DNA of 64,000 bases. It comes from Terrimonas_A sp040509495 (GTDB lineage: Bacteria; Bacteroidota; Bacteroidia; Chitinophagales; Chitinophagaceae). Shown one piece after another: positions 9,014-17,584 of the stretch; the stretch's first letter is position 1; every line of letters begins with the position of its first letter. The notes under the pieces were generated by a model. The model did not search any database. It had not been told where the DNA came from and saw only the letters and a list, made by a program, of their open reading frames with translations. The DNA lies in the NCBI GenBank assembly GCA_040509495.1, contig JBEVKW010000467.1, positions 7,174 to 71,173 of the forward strand. Direction: 5' to 3'. The position numbers and the translations under genes were made by a program.

Positions 9014-9037
9014 GGAGGGGTGAAGAATCACCCCTCC
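9014..9037 (-). terminator. intrinsic terminator of the first SusC/SusD operon
   Basis: A perfect 10-bp stem with a four-base loop: on the minus strand the arms GGAGGGGTGA and TCACCCCTCC enclose TTCT and are followed directly by nine T residues. It lies 245 bases beyond the SusD stop codon, in the orientation expected to end that transcript. The same stem with one compensated base pair recurs at 38605-38628. Confidence 0.85.
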
Positions 9038-9213
9038 GACGATTGCTATATAACTAGCTAACTGCTAAATGAAACACTGATTCGAAATCAATGTTGTCTA
9101 GTTAAGGATATCCTGAAAGTTCGTTCGATGGCCGTTGGCCGAAAAGGCATATACCCACCAGTGTCAATACCCTATACCAATCAGCAGGATCGCTTCCATC
9201 CAAATGCGGCACC

Positions 9214-9243
9214 CGGCCATCGGCCATCAGTCATCGGCCATCG
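9214..9243. repeat. short GGCCATC-type repeat cluster
   Basis: Three GGCCATC units and a degenerate GTCATC unit lie in tandem about 40 bases beyond the SusD stop codon, probably in the 3' untranslated part of that transcript. It is a low-complexity array with no assigned role. Confidence 0.5.
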
Positions 9244-9281
9244 AGTAGTGTCGGACAATCTCTTAACTAAACGGCATTGTA

Positions 9282-11069
9282 TTAGAAATATCCCGGGTTC
9301 TGCGGAAACGCAGGACCTTCCGTAACAAGATTGATCTGTGTCTGCGGGATAGGTCTTAACATATTATACGGCTGCACACCTGCACCTGCTTCTGAATTGT
9401 ATAACTGTACTCTTTCCACCAGCTTTTTTGTTCTGGAAAGATCCCACCACCGGGTATCTTCGGCGAAGAGCTCACGACTTCTTTCATCCAGGATAAAGTC
9501 AATGGTAACCTGCGCCGGTGTTACCTGTTGCGCAAGTATGTTGGCCGCATATTGTGCCGGAGTTTGATTTGCTTTCAACGCAGCTCTTGTTCTGAGTACA
9601 TTGATCATATCGGCAGCCTGCTGGGGAGTGCCTCCCCCTTTCACCGCTGCTTCCGCAGCGATCAGGTACAGGTCAGAGAACCGGAACATGATATAAGGTC
9701 TGTCGGAATAGTCATTCATATCAACCCTGGTGGAATCATCAAATTTCCGAACACTTGGATAGAATGCAGTAGTAAACGGCACAGTGACACCGGCCAGATG
9801 CTCAGGCTCAAAAATAACTCCTTTGAATGCGGCTCTCTGAGCTGGCGTTATTACCCGGTCAGCCATCCAGATGGATGTATCAACCTGGTTGATAAGTGTG
9901 CCTCTTGGCGTTGTTGCACCCGTAGTACCTCTGACAGAATTGGCAACGCTGTTAGACAGCCAGGCGGTCTGGAATGTTCCTTCATACCGCGAATCAGTGG
10001 CCCTGTTGGCAAACGCTACATCATACACATATCTGGAATTCGGTCTGATCCGCTGATAAGGGCGGCCATTGGCCGGATCGCGTACTGTCATGTTCGCACC
10101 ACCTGTAGCCGGATAGTTTGCATTGATATTGGTATATGTAGGGCGCCAGAAGAAATTCGATTGGTTTGCTCCTGCACCTCCGCCACCTGAACCAGGGGAA
10201 TTATTCTGACCGTATTTCAGGTCTCTTGTATGATCGATCACAAACATCACCTCACGGCCATATTCATTCCCTTCTCTGAACACATCAGGGAAATACGGAA
10301 GAAGATCCAGTCCATAAGTCGCTTTATTATCAATTACACTTTTGGCTGTCGTATATGCATTTTGGAAATCCGTTGCCTGTGCCGCATCAGACCATCCTCT
10401 CCACAAATATGTTTTGGCCAACAGGTACAATGCAGTGGCTTTGCTTGCAGGTTTGCCTGTGCCGGCAGCGGGCGTATTCGGAAGATCAACAGACGATTCT
10501 GTAAAATCTTTTATGATCTGTGCATACACATCCGCTATGGGCGCTCTCGAATCGGCAGTTGATGCAGATGTATTAAAGGTAGTATGCAATGGAACCGCTC
10601 CGAAAGTGGTGACCAGGTAATAGTAACAAAATCCACGCAGGAATTTTGCTTCGGCCAGCAACTGCGTTTTCGTGGCAGCGGGAACATTTGCATCGGCACC
10701 ATATTGCAAGATCCCATTTGCGGTATTGATATCAATATATAGTGTATTCCATAAACCAAGGTAATCATCCGTATTGCTCTTTATGCTCGCATTATTATAC
10801 GTGAACCACCAGATCACGTCAGCGGCAGATCCTCGTTTCGATTCATCTGTACCCGTGTTGAAGAGTTGTGTAAAGATCTGCGTACCCCAGAGTCCGCGGA
10901 AGCTGGAATAGATCCCGGCAACGCCTCCCTGGAGACCATCTGCCGTGGTAAAAAAGCTGGGAGCGAAGAATGTTCGCGGTTGTTCTTCCAGGATCTTTTT
11001 ACAGCTTGTGCCGGAAAAAATCACGATAGCAAGCACAACTATGATATATCGGTAATTTTTATATTTCAT
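9282..11069 (-). CDS. SusD/RagB-family surface lipoprotein (pair 1)
   Basis: Glycan-binding lid of a SusC/SusD outer-membrane importer. The 595-residue protein begins with a lipoprotein signal whose lipobox is SGTSC, with Cys23 as the lipidated residue. The SusD helical fold is shown by the DGLQGGVAGIYSSFRGLWG stretch and the EAKFLRGFCYYYLVTTFGAVPL segment, and by the conserved C-terminal region ending in RELFAEDTRWWDLSRTKKL. It follows its SusC partner by 17 bases. The cargo is not deducible from sequence; the neighbouring arabinose-, xylose- and fucose-type hydrolases suggest a decorated plant polysaccharide. Confidence 0.95.
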   Translation of the reverse strand: MKYKNYRYIIVVLAIVIFSGTSCKKILEEQPRTFFAPSFFTTADGLQGGVAGIYSSFRGLWGTQIFTQLFNTGTDESKRGSAADVIWWFTYNNASIKSNTDDYLGLWNTLYIDINTANGILQYGADANVPAATKTQLLAEAKFLRGFCYYYLVTTFGAVPLHTTFNTSASTADSRAPIADVYAQIIKDFTESSVDLPNTPAAGTGKPASKATALYLLAKTYLWRGWSDAAQATDFQNAYTTAKSVIDNKATYGLDLLPYFPDVFREGNEYGREVMFVIDHTRDLKYGQNNSPGSGGGGAGANQSNFFWRPTYTNINANYPATGGANMTVRDPANGRPYQRIRPNSRYVYDVAFANRATDSRYEGTFQTAWLSNSVANSVRGTTGATTPRGTLINQVDTSIWMADRVITPAQRAAFKGVIFEPEHLAGVTVPFTTAFYPSVRKFDDSTRVDMNDYSDRPYIMFRFSDLYLIAAEAAVKGGGTPQQAADMINVLRTRAALKANQTPAQYAANILAQQVTPAQVTIDFILDERSRELFAEDTRWWDLSRTKKLVERVQLYNSEAGAGVQPYNMLRPIPQTQINLVTEGPAFPQNPGYF

Positions 11070-11086
11070 GTTAGTGTATTTATAAG

Positions 11087-14000
11087 TTAAAATCTCAGGT
11101 TGACGCCGAAAATGAACTGACGGGTTGATGGAACTCCCATACCAACCAGCACGGCACTTGTTGGAACGGCTCGCTGTCCTCCCTGTGCACTGATAGCTGC
11201 GTTGTTGGTATTGGATCCATTTCCTTCAGGATCGATACCAAGACCATCTTTTACCAATGGAGCCCATAGTATGAACGGATTCTGAGCAGAAACATATAAT
11301 CTCAATGATTGAATACCTGCTTTCGTCAGCCATCTGTTCGGAACTGTATAACCCAGATCGATCGTTCTCACTTTGATGAAAGATCCATCGCGGTAAGTAA
11401 GTGTTGAGGTGAAATTCTGGCCATCTCTGCCGGCATCAGGTTGAGGGAAATCATTGGTAGGATTGGTTGGCGTCCAGTAATCCACCTTTTGTTGCTGCAC
11501 ACGGCTGTTGCCAAAGAAAGGAAAGCCTGCAGCACTACCATCGGCGGATAGATACGTAACAACGGCGTTCTGTCCGAAGCGACCAAACATCACCACGTTC
11601 AGGTCAAAGTTTTTGTACGCAAAATGGTTGGTTAAACCTGCCACGAAATCCGGCTGATAGTTGCCAATGATCTGCTTATCGTCTGCAGTGATAGCGTTAT
11701 CCTTGTTCACATCCTCGATCTTGATATCGCCTGGCGCAACTCCGTAGACAGCAGCCTGCGCAGCCTCACTTGTTTGCCAGATGCCAACTTTCCTGTAATC
11801 AAAGATCACGGCAATAGGTTGACCAACGAACCAGCCGTTTCCGATATCTCTTTGCAGATTATTTTGAAGGGCTACGATCTTCTCCCTGTTGAAGAAGGCG
11901 TTGAAATCTGTGCGCCAGGTGAATCCGCTTTTTGTCTCCACGTTCAGACTGCTCAATGTAAACTCCATACCATGAGAAGATGTTTTACCCACGTTGGTCA
12001 GCTGCGAGTTCACACCAACGCTGCGCGGAAGCTCTTTACTTAGCAGGATATCTTTTGTGCTGGTCCTGTAATATTCAATTGTACCAGACAGCCGGTTATT
12101 GAAGAGAGCGAAGTCAACACCTATATTCGTTCCAGCCGTCTTTTCCCAGGTCAACAGTGGATTCGGTGCTGTGTTGATGGTATAGCCATTGGCAAGATTA
12201 ACGCCGGCTGTTGTACCTGCTCCAAAATTATAGAAATTTGAGTTCAGGCTTCCAAGCGTTGTATAGGCATTGATGCCCGCGTTGGAACTGATACCCCAAC
12301 CTGCTCTCAATTTCAGGCTGGATACAAAGCTCACATTCTCCATGAATTTCTCCCGATCGATATTCCATCCGATAGATGCTGCCGGATACGTTGTATACTG
12401 ATGACCTGGCGCCAGCACCGACGCACCATCTGTGCGGACCGTTGCTGTGAGCAGATACTTATCATCAAAGGAATAGATTGCCCGGCCCATGTAGCCAATA
12501 AGTCCAGACTCATTGAAATTTCCTCCCTGTGGAGTAACGGTATTCACCAATACCCAGTTATAATCCTGGATAAAATCTGCGGGCACACCAAAACCATTGA
12601 ACTGCTGTGCCTGGAAATGATTTTTTTGCACTTCCTGGAGAGCCTGCACCGTTAACTTATGTTTATCAAAGGTCCTGTTATACTCAAGTGAGTTATTGAT
12701 CGTATACTGCCATCCTTCGGAATTGTTCTGGCTAAGGTTAGCCCCTGCTGCGGTGGTATTCGAATTGAATACCGTGTTAGGACCAGTATAGTTATTGTTC
12801 ATCGTTTGCGACCATCCATAGCCGAAGGTTGTTCTGAACTTGAGGTCTTTCAATATTTTAACCTCTCCATAAAAGTTATGCTGGAACTGGTACCTGCGCT
12901 GATAAGCCCTGATCAGGTCATCATTGCCAATAGATGTCAGCGGGTTGATCTGCTGCTGATCAGCACCCTGCTGGATGGCGGGCCTGAAGTTGAGCGAACC
13001 ATCGTCATTATATGGCTTGAACAATGGCGACAGTCTTGTTGCTGCACCATAAGCATTTGTACCGATCCTGTTCGATTTATTGAGTGTATTGAAACTTGTA
13101 AAGCCAACTTTGATGCGCTCAGAGATCTTATGATCAATATTTACACTGAAAGAGAAACGGTCAAGATTCTGATCATGTACCACACCGGTTTCCCTAAAGT
13201 AACCGAGGCCGAAATAGAACTGGGTTCTTTCATTACCACCACGTACACTCACATCGTGTGAGGTTCTGATGCCCGTAGTAAGCAGAAGATCCTGCCAGTC
13301 TGTGCTGATCCCCTGGGCGAGATTTGCCTGTTCATCCGCCGTAAGCGCGTACAGGTTCTGGCCCGGCGTGTTGGAGTTACCCGCCGCTGCATCTGCTTTG
13401 AACTGTGCATACTCTGCTCCGTTGAAAAGATCGTAAGTGCCGATGACATTCTTAAATCCCATGTACCCGTTATAAGAAGTAGTCGCCTTACCCGCGGAAC
13501 CGCGTTTGGTAGTAATGATCAGTACACCATTGGAACCGCGTGAGCCATAGATGGCGGTAGCAGACGCATCTTTCAGGATATCTACGTTCGCAATGCTTTC
13601 AGGATCCAGGTCGTTGATGCTGCCACCATAGACCATTCCATCGACCACAAGAAGAGGATTATTGTTGCCACTTAAAGAGCGGCTTCCCCTGATAAGAATT
13701 CTGCCTCCTGCGCCGATATCAGAGCTATTGCTCACGATATCCACACCGGCAGCCCGTCCCTGCAACTGATTATAGATATTGGGAGCTTTGATCTCATTCA
13801 GCGTTTCCCCTTTCACGGAAACAGTAGAACCTGTTACATCCCTTTTCCGTTGGGTACCATAGCCGATCACCACTACATCACCCAGGGATCTCTCATCCCT
13901 GGCAAGCGTTACATTAACTTCGGAGGAGGTGACAGTAACTTCTTTTTCAACATAGTTGATAGCACTGATCACAAGGGTTGTTCCGCTGGAAACTGCAATA

Positions 14001-14212
14001 GAAAAATTACCGGAAGCATCAGAAGCGGTGCCACTGGTGCCGCCTTTTACGACAACAGAAGCATCCGGAATCGCTTCTCCTTTATCATTGGTGATACGCC
14101 CCTTAACATTGATGTTCTGGGCAAAGGCCATAAAAGCAAAAGCCTGCAAAACCAGCGTAATGCAGAATGCTTTACCGATCCGTTCAAACATGGTTGTTGA
14201 TTTTTTAAGCAT
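11087..14212 (-). CDS. SusC/RagA TonB-linked outer-membrane transporter (pair 1)
   Basis: A 1041-residue TonB-dependent importer. The order is a signal peptide (to about residue 31, FAFMAFAQ), a carboxypeptidase-D regulatory-like domain (about 33-95, starting INVKGRITNDKGEA), a plug domain (VVVIGYGTQRKRDVTGS, RGSRSLSGNNNPLLVVDG, and ending AIYGSRGSNGVLIITTKRG) and a long C-terminal beta-barrel ending in FGVNLRF. It is the first gene of a two-gene operon with SusD. The divergent region with the second LacI-type gene holds three operator-like palindromes, so control by that regulator is likely. Substrate identity is an inference from neighbours. Confidence 0.96.
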   Translation of the reverse strand: MLKKSTTMFERIGKAFCITLVLQAFAFMAFAQNINVKGRITNDKGEAIPDASVVVKGGTSGTASDASGNFSIAVSSGTTLVISAINYVEKEVTVTSSEVNVTLARDERSLGDVVVIGYGTQRKRDVTGSTVSVKGETLNEIKAPNIYNQLQGRAAGVDIVSNSSDIGAGGRILIRGSRSLSGNNNPLLVVDGMVYGGSINDLDPESIANVDILKDASATAIYGSRGSNGVLIITTKRGSAGKATTSYNGYMGFKNVIGTYDLFNGAEYAQFKADAAAGNSNTPGQNLYALTADEQANLAQGISTDWQDLLLTTGIRTSHDVSVRGGNERTQFYFGLGYFRETGVVHDQNLDRFSFSVNIDHKISERIKVGFTSFNTLNKSNRIGTNAYGAATRLSPLFKPYNDDGSLNFRPAIQQGADQQQINPLTSIGNDDLIRAYQRRYQFQHNFYGEVKILKDLKFRTTFGYGWSQTMNNNYTGPNTVFNSNTTAAGANLSQNNSEGWQYTINNSLEYNRTFDKHKLTVQALQEVQKNHFQAQQFNGFGVPADFIQDYNWVLVNTVTPQGGNFNESGLIGYMGRAIYSFDDKYLLTATVRTDGASVLAPGHQYTTYPAASIGWNIDREKFMENVSFVSSLKLRAGWGISSNAGINAYTTLGSLNSNFYNFGAGTTAGVNLANGYTINTAPNPLLTWEKTAGTNIGVDFALFNNRLSGTIEYYRTSTKDILLSKELPRSVGVNSQLTNVGKTSSHGMEFTLSSLNVETKSGFTWRTDFNAFFNREKIVALQNNLQRDIGNGWFVGQPIAVIFDYRKVGIWQTSEAAQAAVYGVAPGDIKIEDVNKDNAITADDKQIIGNYQPDFVAGLTNHFAYKNFDLNVVMFGRFGQNAVVTYLSADGSAAGFPFFGNSRVQQQKVDYWTPTNPTNDFPQPDAGRDGQNFTSTLTYRDGSFIKVRTIDLGYTVPNRWLTKAGIQSLRLYVSAQNPFILWAPLVKDGLGIDPEGNGSNTNNAAISAQGGQRAVPTSAVLVGMGVPSTRQFIFGVNLRF

Positions 14213-14458
14213 AGTTAATATTTGGTAGTTAACACATCAGAAATGAGTACCCTGGCATGGCTGACCAGGCTGAGGAAAGACAAATCGCGAATAATTGTGA
14301 GGAGGAGGTTTGTCCGAATTGCCAGTTAGAGAAAAAAAGTTTGGCAGTGCCTTGCAAAATATGATGGTCGGTGGACCCGCAGAGAGGGGTCTGACCACGG
14401 CAGGCGGTATTGATGATCTATGGTTCATACAGCAGCTAATTAAGTTTTACATCAAAAA

Positions 14459-14474
14459 ATGAAATCGATTGCAT
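14459..14474. promoter_or_regulatory. LacI-type operator candidate A
   Basis: ATGAAATCGATTGCAT, a near-palindrome around a central CG as is typical for LacI-family operators. It is the exact reverse complement of the site at 14749-14764, which makes chance unlikely. It lies about 245 bases upstream of the SusC start. Confidence 0.65.
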
Positions 14475-14580
14475 TTTATATGCTTAAAAAAACAACTTTT
14501 CAGTTGTTCCAGCCTACAATCCTATTTTTCTTTTCTGCTTGTAAAAGGGGCGAACGCAATCTTTTGTTACAGGCATTTTG

Positions 14581-14611
14581 TGTTGAACCTAACGAATAAA
14601 CAGGTTCAACA
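14581..14611. promoter_or_regulatory. perfect 10-bp inverted repeat
   Basis: TGTTGAACCT and AGGTTCAACA are separated by 11 bases. It lies between operator candidates A and B. It could be a regulator site for a dimer or a hairpin in the leader of either divergent transcript; no run of T follows, so it is not an obvious terminator. Confidence 0.4.
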
Positions 14612-14639
14612 GATGCAATATAGATTATTTTATGAAAAA

Positions 14640-14655
14640 TACAATCGATTTCATT
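14640..14655. promoter_or_regulatory. LacI-type operator candidate B
   Basis: TACAATCGATTTCATT shares the CAATCGATTTCAT core with the sites at 14749 and 22625. It lies in the middle of the SusC/LacI divergent region. Confidence 0.6.
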
Positions 14656-14748
14656 TTTTTTAGAAAAATACCGGGCGACTGATCCGGGGTCGCCTCCCCT
14701 TCTTCCTGTGCTTTAGCAAGGGCTAACGTGCCGGATGCCGTCCGTTCA

Positions 14749-14764
14749 ATGCAATCGATTTCAT
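14749..14764. promoter_or_regulatory. LacI-type operator candidate C
   Basis: ATGCAATCGATTTCAT with central CG, 52 bases before the LacI-type start codon and just upstream of a possible -7 element, a position suited to autoregulation. It is identical, as reverse complement, to candidate A and matches 22625-22640 at 15 of 16 bases. Confidence 0.65.
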
Positions 14765-14816
14765 TTATTTTAGGAAATATATTTTACCTTCACGCCCATA
14801 GCAAGCAATCCATCGC

Positions 14817-15869
14817 ATGAAGAAAGGAAAGGATATTACGATATATGATATTGCCCGGGAATTGAATATCTCCGCTGCCACGGTCAGCCGCGGCTTACAG
14901 GATCACCCCGCAGTTAATAAGAAGACCAAAAAGAAGATCAACGACTTTGCGGAAGAGATCGGTTATCGCACCAATCACTTTGCCAGCAGCCTCCGTAAAC
15001 AGCAAACCAAGACCATTGGTATCATCGTTCACGAGCTGAACAGTAATTTCATTACTTCCGTACTGGCGGGAATTGAAAAGATCACGGCACAGGAAGGATA
15101 TGATATCATCATTACTCATTCTTCCGAAAGTTCAAAAAAGGAAATTGCTAACGCTAAAAACCTGCTGTATAAAAGAGTGGATGGCCTGATTGTGTCTTTA
15201 TCGGCTGATACCGAGAACCTCGATCATTTTCAGCCTTTCTTCGAAAAGAATATTCCGGTCCTTTTCTTCGACCGTGTTGAGCAGGACGGGGACAAAACGG
15301 TCGTCGTGATCGATAATGTAAAATGCGGTTATATGGCTACCCAGCACCTCATCGATCAGGGCTGCAAGCGTATCGCCCACGTAACATCCAGCCTCACCCG
15401 CAATGTTTATGAAGAACGGTTCAGGGGCTACAAACAGGCGTTGATGGATAATGGAAGAACATTTGACAAGAATCTCCTGATCGTGGAGGATCTCGATAAA
15501 AACGGAGGGATCGAAGCTGCCAACAGGATCCTCGCAATGAAATCACGGCCCGATGGCGTTTTCATTACGAACGATTTTGTGGCGGCATTCTGCATGCGTA
15601 CGCTGATCAAGAACGGAATATCCGTACCAAAAGATATCGCGATTGTTGGCTTCAATAATGACGCGATCGGTGAACTGATCGAGCCGGAACTGACCACTAT
15701 CAACTACCCGGGCGAAGATATTGGGGAGATCGCTGCGAGAAACCTGATCAATCATCTTAAGGGAACAGGTAATCTGCAGCAGACCAATACGATCGTGGTT
15801 AAATCAAACCTGCTGGTGCGGCAATCGTCATTACGCTTATCAGCGAATGGTAAGGCAGCCAAGAAGTGA
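14817..15869 (+). CDS. LacI-family transcriptional regulator (paralogue 2)
   Basis: A 350-residue LacI-type regulator. The helix-turn-helix lies at residues 6-27 (TIYDIARELNISAATVSRGL), followed by the hinge and a ligand-binding domain with FDRVEQDGDK and AIVGFNNDAIGE segments. It is paralogous to the regulator at 7581, with near-identical arrangement of motifs. It diverges from the first SusC/SusD operon across a region with three matching palindromes, so it is the best candidate for binding them. It converges on a GH43 gene 63 bases away. The effector is unknown. Confidence 0.93.
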   Translation: MKKGKDITIYDIARELNISAATVSRGLQDHPAVNKKTKKKINDFAEEIGYRTNHFASSLRKQQTKTIGIIVHELNSNFITSVLAGIEKITAQEGYDIIITHSSESSKKEIANAKNLLYKRVDGLIVSLSADTENLDHFQPFFEKNIPVLFFDRVEQDGDKTVVVIDNVKCGYMATQHLIDQGCKRIAHVTSSLTRNVYEERFRGYKQALMDNGRTFDKNLLIVEDLDKNGGIEAANRILAMKSRPDGVFITNDFVAAFCMRTLIKNGISVPKDIAIVGFNNDAIGELIEPELTTINYPGEDIGEIAARNLINHLKGTGNLQQTNTIVVKSNLLVRQSSLRLSANGKAAKK

Positions 15870-15900
15870 GCATCCGGATGAGAAGTGCATTCTTGTTTGT

Positions 15901-15922
15901 CCGGCTTAGGTTCGCGCGGATT
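15901..15922. repeat. one-ended fragment of the dispersed inverted-repeat element
   Basis: CCGGCTTAGGTTCGCGCGGA and two further bases match the element terminus seen at 3964, 24711, 29092 and 50178. It lies in the short gap between the convergent LacI-type and GH43 genes. No second arm was found nearby. Confidence 0.45.
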
Positions 15923-15932
15923 GTAAACCTGC

Positions 15933-17537
15933 TTATTTCGAATCCACCGATATCTTATTGCTGATCCTGAAATAATCAAAATCCGCATATCCGCCCGCCG
16001 TTTTCGTTGCATAGTTAAAGAGCCCGAAGCGGTATCCCATAAAATGCGGAATCGTATAGGCCATCTTTAAAGCTGATCCGATCTTTTTCCAATCTTTTCC
16101 ATCCAGGCTGTAATAAAAATATCCTCTATCTTTTTTCTCTTCGAAATTGCCATCAGCCTTTAAGTAAACAACAGCCTGTTCAACCGGAATACGTTCCACT
16201 TCCAATGGTTTGCCGCCATCAGCATTGACCATCACGATAGACCTGCGGCCATCCTCCATCTTCACTCCTACCCAGCCGTATTGTTTTTGCAAAAGCGTCA
16301 ATCCTGCCACATCTCCGTCCTTCATACCGCTTGCATCAACAGACGTGATAGCGGAAGAGTATGGACCGAACGTGCGTTGCGTCAGCATATTTTTCACCAG
16401 CAAAAACGAAGTATCGACGCGGCTTGTGGTGATACGCAGATATCCCGTCCGTTGCTTCAAAGACCAGTGTGCATGATCGGGATTATGATTCCATTGCCAG
16501 GCAAGCGGAAGCGGTGCATCATTTTTCTTGCGGCTGAATTCATCTGAGCTGACAATGCCAGGAATAAGTCCGCGGCTTGCCGGCAGACCAGTCAGCGTAT
16601 CCGGCACTTTCCCATCCACTCCCAGCACAGGCCAGCCATCTTCCCAGGTAACAGGTACCCAGTATGGAATGCGGCCAACTGCACCGTAATCACGGAACAG
16701 ATAAGCATACCAATCTCCTTTAGGAGTGCTGATCAATCCGCCCTGCGCAACTCCTTTATCCTGCAATACAACTTTGCCTTCATAAGGCCCCGTGATCCGG
16801 TCTGCCCGGTGCACGATCACCGTACGCATGCCCCCTTTCGGCCAGGCGATGTTGAACAAATAGTATTTGCCATTCACCTTAAAGAGTTGCGATCCTTCGG
16901 CCGGAAGGCCAACATTCGGACCGGCCGGTAAACTAGCATTTTCGATCACCACTTTAGGCTCTGTTCCCGGCCTGATACCAGACAGATCATCTTTTAATTC
17001 ATTCAAAATGATCCTGCCGCCACCATTCATCAGGTAAACTTTTCCGTCATCATCAAAAAATAATGTATGATCGTGAAGGGATGGCTTGAATGAAATGGCC
17101 CTCCATGGTCCTTTCTCTATATTCTTTGTTGTATAAACATATGTCTTACCGGTCGTCTGCGCGAAAGTGGTTACGTAATACGTTCCATTATGATACCGCA
17201 TCGAACTGGCCCATGATCCACGTCCGTACGTGCTTTGACCATTATTGAGCGTCAATGCATCAACAGTATCAAGCACATCATAAGCATAGCTGACAAGCGT
17301 CCAGTTGACCATGTCTTTTGACTTCATGATCGGCACACCAGGACTCATGTGCATGGTGGTACTGCTCATGTAATAGGTATCTCCCACCCTGATCATGGAC
17401 AGATCGGGTACATCCGCGAAGATGATCGGGTTTTGCGCGTGCTGTGCTGAGGCAGTTGATAAAAAGGATAAGCCGATGATCGCGGAGAGCAATGCTGGCT
17501 TAATGGTTAACGGCTTTATCCGGAAAGATAGTTTCAT
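15933..17537 (-). CDS. GH43 family beta-xylosidase / alpha-L-arabinofuranosidase, Sec-exported
   Basis: Five-bladed propeller glycosidase likely to remove arabinosyl or xylosyl units from xylo-oligosaccharides. The three acidic positions of the family are visible in FADVPDLS (base), LHDHTLFFDDDG (modulator) and PAEGSQLFKVNGKYYLF (acid). A C-terminal beta-sandwich (about the last 190 residues) is typical of the subfamily. I chose the internal ATG at 17537, which gives a normal signal peptide ending STASAQ. The upstream ATG at 17585 overlaps the GH95 stop as TAATG and would add 16 residues, so translational coupling from there is an alternative. It is the third gene of a GH146-GH95-GH43 operon and a paralogue of the lipoprotein GH43 at 30768. 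Confidence 0.88.
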   Translation of the reverse strand: MKLSFRIKPLTIKPALLSAIIGLSFLSTASAQHAQNPIIFADVPDLSMIRVGDTYYMSSTTMHMSPGVPIMKSKDMVNWTLVSYAYDVLDTVDALTLNNGQSTYGRGSWASSMRYHNGTYYVTTFAQTTGKTYVYTTKNIEKGPWRAISFKPSLHDHTLFFDDDGKVYLMNGGGRIILNELKDDLSGIRPGTEPKVVIENASLPAGPNVGLPAEGSQLFKVNGKYYLFNIAWPKGGMRTVIVHRADRITGPYEGKVVLQDKGVAQGGLISTPKGDWYAYLFRDYGAVGRIPYWVPVTWEDGWPVLGVDGKVPDTLTGLPASRGLIPGIVSSDEFSRKKNDAPLPLAWQWNHNPDHAHWSLKQRTGYLRITTSRVDTSFLLVKNMLTQRTFGPYSSAITSVDASGMKDGDVAGLTLLQKQYGWVGVKMEDGRRSIVMVNADGGKPLEVERIPVEQAVVYLKADGNFEEKKDRGYFYYSLDGKDWKKIGSALKMAYTIPHFMGYRFGLFNYATKTAGGYADFDYFRISNKISVDSK

Positions 17538-17584
17538 AATTAAGCTTGAATAAGACAAGGCGATATTGTTGAATGCAGTTATCA

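Larger units (their letters stand above)
8607..9281. other. 675-base intergenic region with short repeats and a terminator
   Basis: No gene is supported here; the only open frame of note overlaps the SusD end on the wrong strand and has no recognisable product. The region holds a one-ended copy of the dispersed element terminus at 8628-8643 (16 bases identical to 29091-29106). It also holds a 22-base-period tandem repeat at 8791-8829, an intrinsic terminator at 9014-9037 and a GGCCATC-rich cluster at 9214-9243. Confidence 0.6.
14213..14816. promoter_or_regulatory. divergent regulatory region between SusC and LacI paralogue 2
   Basis: A gene-free 604-base stretch with a very AT-rich centre, containing three CG-centred palindromes (14459, 14640, 14749) annotated separately. 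It also contains a perfect 10-bp inverted repeat, TGTTGAACCT at 14581-14590 and AGGTTCAACA at 14602-14611. The sequence TATATTTT at 14778-14785 resembles the Bacteroidota -7 element TAnnTTTG and would serve the LacI-type gene, but no good -33 box accompanies it. Confidence 0.6.

Noticed and set aside
9128..9325. Small + strand open frame of 65 codons overlapping the SusD end
   Set aside because: It has no recognisable product, runs through a GGCCATC repeat cluster and overlaps a certain gene on the other strand.
14491..14508. AACAACT/AGTTGTT hairpin with a 4-base loop
   Set aside because: The stem is short and AT-rich, has no T run after it and lies in a promoter region, so it cannot be told from chance.
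14469..14663. 64-codon open frame in the SusC/LacI divergent region
   Set aside because: It consists of AT-rich regulatory sequence containing operator-like palindromes and resembles no protein.
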